A stretch of 64,000 bases of DNA. Source: Fragum whitleyi (Eukaryota; Mollusca; Bivalvia; Cardiida; Cardiidae). Every line of letters begins with the position of its first letter. Position 1 is the stretch's first letter. Below are positions 1 through 10,800 of this stretch, piece by piece. The notes under the pieces are model-generated. The model was not told the origin of the DNA, searched no databases, and was given only the letters and a program-made list of their open reading frames with translations. The stretch covers positions 17,790,026-17,854,025 of the forward strand of contig OX411545.1 of assembly GCA_948146395.1 (NCBI GenBank). The letters are read 5' to 3'. Made by a program: the position numbers and the translations under genes.

Positions 1-95
1 TGAGTGTTTGGAATAAATGAATGAAGCGCTGACCGAGAAATTCAGAATGATTTGATGGAGCTGATGTCAATTTCACGATGTTACTAACCGTACTA
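1..95 (-). mobile_element. P1 palindromic element, terminal fragment
   Basis: This is the end of a P1 element: the 'gagtgtttggaataaatgaa' stretch leads to the P1 terminus 'gtcaatttcacgatgtta' and a gtac boundary. P1 is defined here from about 17 copies in the window. It has an outer inverted repeat ACATCGTGAAATTGACA, poor coding potential, and a central hairpin flanked by GGGAGGTAAT and ATTACCTCCC. The rest of this copy lies outside the window. Confidence 0.7.
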
Positions 96-151
96 TTGCA
101 CATACGTCTAATATCCACATAATTGCATTTATTGTTACAATTGCAATTTTT

Positions 152-1346
152 AGCTCCACTGGCTGAAAGCCACTGGGGCTATTGTCATGGCGTTGTGTCC
201 GTCGTGCGTCCGTCCGTCCGTAAGTGCGTCCTGTCGTTAACTTTTTCTTTAAAAATCTTCTCCTCAGAAACTCCTGAATGAATTTCAACCAAACTTCACA
301 GGAATGATCCTTGGGTGACCCTCTTTCAAAGTTGTTCAAGAAATTTTGATACAATGAAAAACATGGATTTAATGGACGTGGCTTATTCCCAAATATGGTA
401 AAAAATGAGTTTTCTCAGATTCCGATTGGTGGATACAAATTAAATTTTACATAGAAAATCCTTGGGTGACCCTTTATCAGTCTACCGAAAATTATTGTGA
501 TCGAATGAAAAATATGTATTTTATGGGCGGAGGTCATTTCTGCATATATTATATAGCGGAATCTTTGAAAATCATTTTCTCAAAAAGTAAGTAATGGATA
601 TCAACCAAATTTCACTGGAATGATTCTTGAGTGACCCTTTATCAGTGTACCAAAAATTATTGTTATCGGATGGAAAATATGTATTTTATGGGCGGAGGTC
701 ATTTCTCTATATATTATATAGTGGAAACTTTGAAAGTCATTTTCTCAGAATGTAAATGATGGATATCAACCAAATTTCACTGGAATGATCCTTGAGTTAC
801 CCTTTATCAGTCTACAAAAAATTATTGTAACCGGATGAAAAAATATGTATTTTATGGGCGGAGGTCATTTCTCTATATGATATATAGTGGAAACTTTGAA
901 AATCATTTTCTGAGAAAGAAATTGATGGATATCAACTTAATTTCACTGGAATGATCCTTGAGTGACCCTTTATAAGTCTTCTAAAAATAATTGTGATTGG
1001 ATAAAAGATATTTATTTTATTGGCAGAGGTCATTTCTCTTATGTTATTTAGTGGAAACTTTGAAAATCATTTTCTCAGAATGTAACTGATGGATATAAAT
1101 CAAACTTCATTTGTATGATCCTTGGGTGACCTATTATGATGCAGCCAAAAAATATTGGCATTGGCTGAAAAATATATATTTTACGAGCGGAGGTCATTTC
1201 TCTGTATGTAATATATAGTGGAAACTTTGAAAATCATTTCAACATCAGTAGAATCTAAAATATCTAAAACTTTAGGCAAAACTTAGATTTGCTATTATAA
1301 GAATTTCAAGCCTGTGGAGCGACTCAAGCCATTCATGGCTTTCTAG
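152..1346 (+). repeat. Tandem-repeat cassette, about 165-bp units
   Basis: The left flank is tagctccactggctgaaagc followed by a gtcc/gtcg-rich stretch. The right flank is the palindrome-like caagccattcatggctttctag. Between them the marker aggtcatttc recurs at 531, 696, 862, 1027 and 1191, giving a period of 164-166 bp over five units. This architecture (GTCCGTCC-rich head, nucleosome-sized monomers, short palindromic tail) is common in bivalve genomes. No protein is supported; the 93-codon minus-strand ORF at 73-354 crosses the head and is a chance ORF. Confidence 0.8.
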
Positions 1347-1433
1347 TTATTAGATACCCAGCGACATGGTACGTGTACATGTACATAGCAAATTCATTGA
1401 GCAACGCTGCCGATGTTTTGCCTTAAGGGATGA

Positions 1434-1569
1434 AGAGAGTATTTGTTGATTTCATTGAGATATGAACCTAAAAACATTGTCGCACTGTATGAATACGCGA
1501 AACGGATTCATACATGAGTGCGGTTAGGTTTTTAGTTTCATACCTCCATGAAATCATCAAAAAGTCTCT
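1434..1569. mobile_element. P7 inverted-repeat element
   Basis: The arm agagagtatttgttgatttc at 1434 pairs with gaaatcatcaaaaagtctct ending at 1569. The inner arms carry atgaacctaaaaac and ggtttttagtttcat. Related copies lie at 40914-41044 and 54126-54205. It is a short non-autonomous hairpin element without an ORF. Confidence 0.65.
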
Positions 1570-2527
1570 TTATATCTTATATGCATTGAAGCAAAAATGT
1601 AAAGATTTACCCTAAAATACATTGATTATTTTAGGGACTACTTTCTGCAGAAGCTTACAAAAAAAGCCGTGTACTCAAAGTTATTTTCATTGAGTAATGC
1701 AATCAAATATTCAGCCAATCAGAATGCACGAATCATGGTGAACACAACTAGAATTAAATTATTTTATCATACAACGAGTCTAGTTGGATTTAGATAGCGT
1801 CAACTTGAATTATATCTTGGCCAATGCAAAAATTATTTTTGAGATGTAATGCAGAAAACAAATGTTTAATTTATTATTTCATACTTAATCTTATGAATAC
1901 TTTTTTTTAAATAACCCTTTTGCAGAAGAAAAAACTTCTGATCTGTAAAACGTTCCAAACTAAGGACTTTTTCACTTATATATATTGAATGCTAATCATG
2001 ATCGTCAGATACAAATCCGATAACTTATTTGGTCGATTTTTAATTTTCAATAACATACAAGAAGAAATTTGTATATACTTTATATTGTAATCGATTGATA
2101 TATTTATATCGAAATAAGTCAAATGTTGTTTTTCGTTTTTATAAAATAAATTGTTTTGGAGTTTATTTCTTTTTTTATGTTGATTGGTTATCCCTTTTTA
2201 AGACCTGTGAACAAACATGAACTATATTTAGCACAGTCCTTAAATAAGCCTGCCACAAACCACGGTTGACCTGACCCGGATGACGACTATTGGGGGAAAT
2301 TCAAATGGCAGCCCGGGAGTCGCGTGAGATGATGTAATAATCTAAAATTGACTGTAATATGCATGCGCAGAAAGGGCATTTATGTGAACGGAGTTACCCA
2401 CTATGTGGTAGTAAATGAACTTCACATTTACCGCTACAATATTTAATTAACCATGAAATATTGTTACCCCATTAAGAAATGTGATAAACTCGTGCATAAT
2501 ACTATATAAAATAAGAAAAAAGTATTT
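1570..2527. other. AT-rich spacer, no gene seen
   Basis: There are only short ORFs and no splice-linked coding stretch. A gcatgcgcag motif sits near 2362. Nothing else is recognised. Confidence 0.5.
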
Positions 2528-2687
2528 GTCGTTTAAAATAAAATAGAACATTTGTTTTATGTAATCGAATTGTTGTGCACTATTTTCGACGCCATTTTGG
2601 AACCCAAGTCGTTTAAAATAAAATAGAACATTTGTTTTATGTAATCGAATTGTTGTGCACTATTTTCGACGCCATTTTGGAACCCAA
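2528..2687. repeat. Perfect 80-bp tandem duplication
   Basis: The block starting gtcgtttaaaataaaataga at 2528 is repeated without any visible change at 2608. Identity over 80 bp implies a recent event or an assembly artefact. The unit ends in cgccattttggaacccaa. The flanks 2688-2939 hold no recognisable gene. Confidence 0.9.
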
Positions 2688-2939
2688 GTAACACCGGCCT
2701 GGCCCAGGATCAGAAGCGTCGAGGTTGAAAGGTTAAAATGACATCACTAGTGTCGAAACCGAGGTCGTTCTGGTGGAAACCCGGTTAACTCGGGTCGAAA
2801 CCGAGTCCGATATGAACTTACCCTTGGAGTCTATTACATGTTTAAGTCGTGGTGAACTGAATTAAGAGTCTGTAGTTTTTTGTAGACAGTCCATCCCTTT
2901 AACACGGAAGCTTGTATTTACCCCCTTTTTGAAGACAAA

Positions 2940-4170
2940 TACTAAGACCAAAGACGTATTGAACTCTACAAGTTGTCAAAATTACAATGACAGTCGATAT
3001 ATAATTCGACATGTTGACCAAATTTGTGTCATTTAGGCAAGTCTCACATTCTTATGCCGTCGAAATACATACAGTTGGTAAACATGTTGAGTATATATGT
3101 ACTTGTCATCGTATTTTGGACATCTTGCTGATTTGATACGCTTTTGGACACTAGTTTATGTCGCCACTATGTGGGTACATACACTCTTCGGTACTTTAAA
3201 AGCTTTGTGTACCACTTAATGAAGACATGCTCGGTTCCGAAGATGCATTTCACTCTACAAGTTGTCATAATTACAGTGTCAGCCGATATATATCTCGACA
3301 TGTTGACGAAATTTGTGCCTTTCTGCTATCCTATATATAGTAGACTTACCCAAATGAACATATGTATCTTTTACGAATTACATGGATGTCGACATTTTTA
3401 TGTCGAATTGTACACAGAAAGAAAAAGGGTCGTCTGAATTTGACTGACAAGTGACAAGACGTCCAAAAGATGTCGACATCCATGTTCTTGGAAATAGATG
3501 TATATGTTTATTAATGCAAGTCTTACATTCTTATACCTATGGAAACGTATATGGTACACCCTGATGATGTCATTGGATGCGAAGATGATCACACCAAGTT
3601 GTCATAAAATTTAAAGAATAATATGATAATTTGATCATGACGTATTAACAGAACACGATTTGTTGTCTTAATCTGATCATTACTCAATAACAGAACTCGA
3701 CTTGTTGTCTTAAAATAAAACGACATAACTACATAATAACGTATTTTGTAAAACTGCTATGTTGACTATGCTCGTTGTTTATGGCTTTATGACTTGCTAT
3801 AGGTCGAGATGTCGGATTTAACTGCCTTGTCATTTTTTGTTTTAGACGACAAGTACAGATCATGACAATATATTCATGTCATTGAAAACTGACATTATCA
3901 TATTAGGTGTTAGTTCCCATGTCGACTTATCAAATTATGTTGACTTTTGTCTTTATATTGATTTTTACTTCAATTTCATCGCGACTTATTTATATAAACA
4001 AGTCACGTCGACGTATATTATGACAATATTCGTTGTTGATGGCGGTTTTTCGACAATGTGAAGTCGTCTTGTATGTATCATGTAGGCATCTATAGTAATT
4101 TAAGACGACATTGTGTGACAAGTCGACTTACCTGAAGTCGACTTTATCATTTTATCAGGACGCACCATGC
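2940..4170 (+). repeat. R1 CGACATG-rich repeat, locus 1
   Basis: This repeat is rich in gtcgac, cgacatg and gtcgtc motifs. It has an internal imperfect duplication: 'ctctacaagttgtcaaaatt' near 2965 and a similar block near 3253. Positions 3541-4046 match 21327-21833 almost base for base, with one single-base length change seen. It ends with the local palindrome gtcgacttacctgaagtcga and tttatcagg. A 61-codon ORF at 3876 recurs at locus 2 only because the DNA is duplicated, so it is not called a gene. The locus-2 copies carry the termini agggtgtaccatatgcgttt and its inverse. Confidence 0.75.
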
Positions 4171-5153
4171 CAGTCATAATCAAACAGTCATGGATTCCAG
4201 CAGCGGTAAGTTTTCCAAACTTTTTTTTTTGCTTTCATTCTCTTTATTTGCTTTGACTTGACGGAAATCTCTCTTATATCTCTCTTAAACTCCAAGAATG
4301 CGGCGCTCCAGACCAAGTCGTTTCCTGGACCAGGTCCTTCCTTATAGGCAGATCACAATCTGTAGTAGTAAATGCACAGAGGCTTGGTTAGGAGAGCTAC
4401 TTTAATGGTACAGTAGAGCGCTCTATGACCACCTCTTGCCTACTGAAAAAATATCAGAATTTGGCCAATAACTAGTCGGGAATAATTCGCAGAATTTTAT
4501 CCCGTTAAATAGACCAAATAACTCAGTGTCCCTCCGCATGACATGTTAAAAGTAATTCCTAGAAGAAATATTCCCCTTTTGTTTTAGTGATAAGTACACT
4601 TTCCCGTCAAACCTTGATGAATTCGTGTGCTAGCTATGTTGACAGACCAATTGCTCATATTTTGGTCGCATTTTTGGAGGGTTTTGTCATATTTGAAAGA
4701 TTACAGGTGGCCCATGATGGTAGGATGTCTCGCGGGATCCGGTGTAACTTTCGTTTTGGAAAAAAACAGGGTCACAGGATAGTTCATTCGAAAACTTTCT
4801 TATATGTAATACAACATGTGGTTTGTTTGTGACAGTTTGTTGCTGGATGGATGCAGTTTATGGACAGGTATGTCTCCCAAGATCCATACCTGAAACGAAC
4901 ATTTTACAGGGCAGTGAATATTGTACAAAATGATGTATTTATATAGTGAATCCATTTGGCGGTGATTGACCTTAATTCCTGAGCAAATGTTAATATGCAA
5001 ATGAGCTTTCTAATCGCCCGATTGCTTTTGTATGAGTACTCTCCCTTTCTTCTAAAACATCATTTGTATTTTCAGATAAAAGCATGGAGGCGGGATTTTG
5101 CCGTAGATCTAAACCCAAGCAATTTCTTTATGAACCTAGCCAGGTTGGCATAA
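4171..5153. other. Spacer, no gene seen
   Basis: There is mixed composition with short ORFs only. An ATG followed by a GTAAGT donor at 4190-4207 could be mistaken for a first exon, but no partner exon supports it. Nothing else is recognised. Confidence 0.4.
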
Positions 5154-5155
5154 TA

Positions 5156-6381
5156 CCAGTTTAGTCCCCTAACCACACTAACCTGACAGAATGAGCCACT
5201 CATTCCGTTAATCTGTGAAGCACTTACACTAAGTGGCCATAAGTGAGTTCCCAAATGAAAAAAATGTGCTATTTTTTTAGTCAAATATTCATAAATGATA
5301 GCCTAGTAAAACATTATTTGGACTATTATTCCTTTTAACTTAATATTTTTGTCAAGAACAAATGGTTTCTGGTAAAACCTGAGTATTTACATTTAGGTAC
5401 TTTGACATATATTCGGTTGCTAGGCAACTTAAGAACACCACTATAATATTCGACCCCTTTCTGCTAAATATGGTTGCCATGGTAACAAAGAGCATCTGAA
5501 TTGTAACATTAGTTAACTCCAAACCATGTTCCTGTATTACACACTGTTAGATTATAAATAATTGTGAAAAGTTGAATTCAAATTAATTTTACAAAAACAA
5601 ATTCAACACTGTGAATTTTGAGCACAAAATTTTGCAATTTAACATGGGAGTCTATGGGAAGTCAAGTTTCATGAACTTGACTTCGGAGTTTATACATGTG
5701 CCATTTTAAAAATGAATATCTTATCAACTTGAAACAAAAATAAGTTAAATCCTTGATATGTTCTGCATTTGAAATACATCTATATAAGCCAAAATATGAA
5801 TATGTGTTACCATGGCAACAGTGTTCAGTGAGCAGGGCATCATTTTTGGGTAGCGTTCTTAAGTTGCCTAGCAACACATCACATTTTCTTGTACAATGTC
5901 GTTGCTTCTCTGAATCTATTATTTGTCGAGCCCAGATAGCTCAGTCGGTAACGTCGGAGTCTGTCAATCCAGGGGTCGTGAGTTCGAACCCCGGCTCGGC
6001 CAATATCCATTCTGACAATTGACAAAAATCAATTGTCTCTCACCAATGGGTGTGAATCATCTATGTGAGAGAGCAGCTGGAGGCTCGGTTTGGATATTGT
6101 GGTTGTACTGGTGAGAGAAGACAGGAATCCATGGATAGGTGCTCCAGCCGCCGCGATATGACCTTAGTAGTTACAGAGGCGTAAAACACCAACAAACCAT
6201 CTCTGAATCTATTGAGTAATGATAAACCTTCATATATGCATTTAAAGTTGACAAATTTAAGTTTTACCAGTAGCATAAGGTCAAGTTAAAGTGAAAATTT
6301 CCTCGAAAAAAATCATGATTTTTGCTGTTTGGGAACTCACTTTTGGCCACTGAGTGTACTACCCAGAGGGGACTAAACTGG
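5156..6381. mobile_element. TA-flanked inverted-repeat (foldback) element
   Basis: The ends CCAGTTTAGTCCCC (5156) and GGGGACTAAACTGG (to 6381) are exact inverse copies, with TA on each side (5154-5155 and 6382-6383). Inner arms also pair: agtgagttcccaaa with its inverse near 6330, ggttgctaggcaacttaaga at 5412 with its inverse at 5855, and ggttgccatggtaac at 5469 with its inverse near 5808. There is no transposase ORF, so it is non-autonomous. The TA duplication fits a Tc1/mariner-like or other TA-targeting family. A SINE has landed inside it. Confidence 0.8.
5921..6199 (+). mobile_element. tRNA-derived SINE, full-length copy 1
   Basis: The tRNA-like head starts near 5930 with an A-box (agctcagtcgg) and a B-box (gagttcgaacccc). 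The loop reads ctgtcaa, so GTC sits at the anticodon position and an Asp-like origin is possible. The body shares ctctcaccaatgg, atgtgaga, gctggagg, ggttgtactggtgagag and ggtgctccag with the copies at 22326 and 61857. A perfect 14-bp target duplication tctctgaatctatt flanks it (5907-5920 and 6200-6213). It is inserted in the element 5156-6381. Confidence 0.92.
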
Positions 6382-6383
6382 TA

Positions 6384-6788
6384 TCGTCCTAACCAAAGAC
6401 CTAATAAAGAAACTTCTCTTAATATGCCTCTGATGTTACAGTTCTGAAGCGCCGTGGCCTAGTGAACATTGATTTTCACCAAAATATGCAATATTGAGAA
6501 TTGCCATTCAGGGGAAGAAACCGGAAGAAACCCTGGCGGTCTTGTCTGTTAAGTAAAGCGCGACAGTTAATCCCCTTACAAAACCTGAAGTCAGTTATCA
6601 GTAAACAAGATGACGGAATTTAACTTTAAAGACTAATAAAGTTATGGAAGCCAGAACTAAGGTTTTACCAGTGATTTGATTTGCCACAAGTCAAAGTCCC
6701 CGCTAATCCCCGGGGGTGGGGGGGGCGTGGTTACAAATGACTAGTAGTGCATAACAATTTCAGGTCATAATTTACTCCCCCTGGTGTC
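6384..6788. other. Spacer, no gene seen
   Basis: A short G-rich tract occurs at about 6709-6729. No ORF or repeat is recognised otherwise. Confidence 0.4.
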
Positions 6789-6790
6789 TA

Positions 6791-7594
6791 CAGGCAGGCG
6801 ACCCATTTTGGATCAAAAATCGTGTTTTCTTTTTAGCATAACTTCAATATTTGTTATCAGATTTTCATTATTTTTGTACCAATAAAAAGGTTAGCTCTTT
6901 GCACGTCGACAAGCGTGAAACAAACCCATTTCATCCATTAACGTACCTGAAATTGGCCATTGGAAATGGTACCCGAGAGGACAAATAAATTTACGCGACA
7001 TGACCCATTTTTGTGAACACTTTTTTTCGTCGATATTTTAAAGAAACCAGCTTTAATACACCCAGGAATTAATTATTATCAATAACAGGTTTATTATTAT
7101 GTGACATATGCAAATATATGTTTGTTAAGTGGTATCAAATACGAATAAATGATGTGTTTGTAACGCCACGGCTACACAGCCCAACGGTAACTGGCGATTC
7201 CGCGGGTTCCTGATAATTTTCATAATATGGTGAGGGGATTTTAGTAAATGCAATTTAAAAGGTGAAATAAGTATTTTATCGTATTTGCAAGTTCACGATC
7301 AGTTGACAGAAAGTCATTTCCTTATTCTATGCCTCGTTTCAATATTTTTTTCTGCGCATGCGCAGTAGTAGTGGGGTTTCCGCCGCAGGTAAACAAGGTC
7401 ATATTTACACAATGCTGAAGATAATAACAGATTATGTAAAAACTACTCACCAGATGACAATTACGCAGCGTCTTAGTAAAAGATAGAAACACCCGAATGA
7501 TCGAGACGAAAATGCACGAGCGAAAACTTGAAAGTAAGCGTCTACGCGACTGTTCACAAAAATGGGTCCGTTCACAAAATGAGTCGCCTGCCTG
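6791..7594. mobile_element. TA-flanked inverted-repeat element upstream of the CIDE-N gene
   Basis: The end CAGGCAGGCGACCCATTTTG at 6791 pairs with caaaatgagtcgcctgcctg ending 7594, and TA lies outside both ends. A second inner pair is tgacccatttttgtgaacac near 7003 with gttcacaaaaatgggtcc near 7551. It has no ORF. It ends 206 bp before the CIDE-N start codon and contains an NRF-1-like palindrome. Confidence 0.75.
7353..7364. promoter_or_regulatory. NRF-1-like palindrome, possible promoter element
   Basis: TGCGCATGCGCA matches the known NRF-1 core palindrome, which is common just upstream of animal transcription starts. It lies 437 bp before the CIDE-N ATG. A ccgccgcag/gtaaac donor-like site follows at 7379-7393, so a 5' UTR exon there is possible. 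No transcript evidence is available, and the site lies inside a mobile element. Confidence 0.35.
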
Positions 7595-7800
7595 TAGGGC
7601 TAACTAATGAAAACGAAAAATTTGTCAAAACTATTGGAAATCGCGCTGCCTAAAACAGGGGAACACACATGCATTAAAATTGATAATAACACTGCAAACA
7701 TCTCATTGTTGTTGCACGTTATGTGCCTTGCCGTAGAAATTTGACAAAAGTAACTTAAATCTGACAGTTACACCGCTGACTGTATAATATGTAAAATATT

Positions 7801-10800
7801 ATGACTGATTCTTACCATTATTCTCATTGGGTGGACGTAACGAGAGCATTCAAGGTCACCAACAACTCTCGCTCAAGAAAAGTGGGAATAATGGCATCCA
7901 GTATGGGTGAACTTGAAATGAAATGTAAGTAACATTACAATAGAAAATTATAAAATAAAAGTGGAACTGCTCTCCTGTTTGTAGCTCACCTGTCACAGAG
8001 TGACAAGGTGAGCTTTTGTGATCATCTTTTGTCCGTCCATCGTCCATGCGTGCGTCCGTCAACAATTCGACATTACCGCTGTAGCGCTTTCATTTTTGCT
8101 TTGATATTGACCAAACTTGGTCAGAAGTTGTATCTCAATGTCTCAATATAGTCTAGGTAAATTTTGACAATGGGTTATATTGGGTCAAGGTCAAGGTCAC
8201 AGCTTTCATTATTGCTTTGATTTTAACCACAGGTACTAGACACAAACTATTAAGATTAGCTTAAATAGGCTTATTATGTAATAAGCCTATTTAAGCTAAT
8301 CTTAAGAGTTTGTGTCTAGTACCTGTGATTTTAACCAAACATGATCAGAAGTTGTATCTCAATGTAGTCTTGGTCAAGTTCGAACATGGGTCAGAAGTCG
8401 AGGTCACTGTGACCTCAATTTTTCAAATGGCCCTTGAAGTGGAATGGCTTCACATATAACCATGAAACTTCATATGCTGGTGAAACTTGATAAACTCTAC
8501 CTGCCAGGCCATTTTGGAGTGAAAGTCACTGTGACCTCTTAAGATATTTGACATGAAACAAGTGGATCTCCCCTACTATCAAACTTAACCCTGCCCCAAG
8601 GCAGTCTTGCACAAATGTTCACATTTGTTAAGCTTTAGAATTTATATATCTTATATACTTTGTTGTAGTTTATGCTATTAAAGACAGGTGAGCGATTCAG
8701 GGCCATCATGGCCCTCTTGTTTAACTCAGCTGACAAAAGGTCAGGGTGAGCTTTTAGCATCATCTTTTGTCCACAGTCATTGGATCTTCATGAAATCCTC
8801 AGAATGGTGATCTTGATGACTTCTAGTTGAAATTGGAAACTGGATATGTGGGGTCAAAAAATAGGTCACCTGGTCAAATCATAGATACACATTCTGTAGA
8901 CAATGTCAGCTGGCTGGATTTTTATACGCCCATCAAAGATAGGATTTATTATGGTATCACCCTTGGTAGGCTGCCTGGCGTTGTGCGACGGGCGGGCGGC
9001 ATGTTTCTCCGGAGTATAACTTTGTCATCTTAAGGAGAAACTACTTGAAGCTTGGTGTGCATGTGCATTGCCATAAGGCAAAGCGCATTGCGCAAGAACC
9101 GTCTGGCTAGATCAAAGGTCAAGGTCACAATTCAAGGTCAAATGTGAAAAATAGGCAAACAACAGCTTGTCTGGGCCATAATTCTGTCATTAATTGGAAG
9201 AATTTAAAATAACTTGGCACAAAAGTTGATCATCAGAAGACAGTGCACATTGTGCAAGAACATCAAAGAATATCAATGATAAAAAGTACTATATATATCC
9301 CATTAAGTTAAAGGGGCGCAATAGACACAAACTAAAGAAAATGGCACAAAAATTGCTTAAAACTCTTACTTTCCATGAATACAGTATGTTATAAACTTGT
9401 CTAATAATCATATTTTCTTTGAAAACAGATCGTCAGAAATTCCAGTTGCAAGGGGAGTTGTCATTTGTACTGGCTGAAGATGGGACAGAGGTTGACTTTG
9501 ATTATTTACAAATGATTCAGACAGATAGTATGTTGATGGTACTGCATGGAGAGGAACAATGGACAGCTTGCAAGCCAGACAGTGCTACTTTAAATGTGCC
9601 TGATAATAAAGGTATATTTTTATATTCTCGAAACGAAGTTTGATGGGTGTATACTTGAATCACCATGTCTGTCAGGGGGTCGAGTAGTTGGTCGGTCTGT
9701 CACTTTTTACATCTTTACCTTGTTTCGCAAACTCCTTCCGGTTTTACCTGATTCAATTGACATTTGGTTGGAATGATCACTAGGCAGTAGAGGTGTGTAA
9801 GATGTATTTTGGATAAAGTAAATCCTTGTACTTTTCCAGTAAGCACTTTTCAACTGATGAGCGATAAAGGGCCATCATGGTCCTCTTAATCTCCATATAT
9901 GACTTATAAGTACCTATATATTTGTGTCAGAATAAAACTTGGCAGGAATAGTCACTAGGCATTGTAGGTGTGCAAGACATATTTTTGAGAGGTTTACACA
10001 CTATTCTTGTCACTTGTGTTTTCCAGATGAAGAGGTAATGAAGATGGTTGAAAAACTGAGAGAGAGCAAAAGAAAAAGAAAATTTGATGGAAAAGAGGTT
10101 AGTAAATGTTAAAGTTTTGGTACTACCTCAAATATTTTCAAAGTCCCTTGAGATTTTGCTTTGAAACTTTGCACACTTGTTTACCATCATCATCCCAACC
10201 AGCAGACCAGGTTTGGTAACTGTATCAAGCATTTTGGCAGAATTATGCCCCTTTTTCCACTTAGAATATTGATAAAATTCATATTAAAGTTTTGGTACCA
10301 CCTCAAATATTTTCATAGTGCATTGAGGTATTGCTTTGAAACTGTACATACCAGGGGTGATCATTAATTACGTGGACTTTCTTAATATTTTTCATATGGT
10401 AGCTTCTATTTGAGTAAAATTTGACATGAAAACACGCTGTTTTCTACGATTTTTCTTCCATCTCTTAAGCGTTTATGCCACTTCAAAACCAAGCTGCAAG
10501 AGACTGATCTCCCAATCTCGACTTTTGTATAGAATCATTGGTTTCTATTAGCGTCATCCTGAGACTTGCACAGAATTTTGCAACCCAACTTATTTCAACA
10601 TTTTCTCTCGACGCCATTTTTTAAGACCACGAGAAGCACCGGTTGTATTCGAATGATTATGTGCGCAGAACAACGAGGCGTATATGGTCAAAAATGAAAC
10701 TGAACGTTATGTGGATGTCATACATGCGATGTACAGCGTTTCACAATTTTACAGTAACAATTTTTAAAAATACAGTACTTTTTCCGAAATTAATTACTTT

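Noticed and set aside
3876..4061. ORF repeated at 21663-21887 as a conserved small protein
   Set aside because: The match is explained by duplication of the whole surrounding DNA, including non-coding parts; codon use and composition do not suggest coding.
4167..4207. ATG with a GTAAGT donor as a first exon
   Set aside because: No downstream exon in the right phase was convincing, and the CIDE-N gene has its own ATG after an in-frame stop.
5930..6002. True tRNA gene
   Set aside because: The acceptor stem is poor, and the sequence is the head of a SINE with target duplications.
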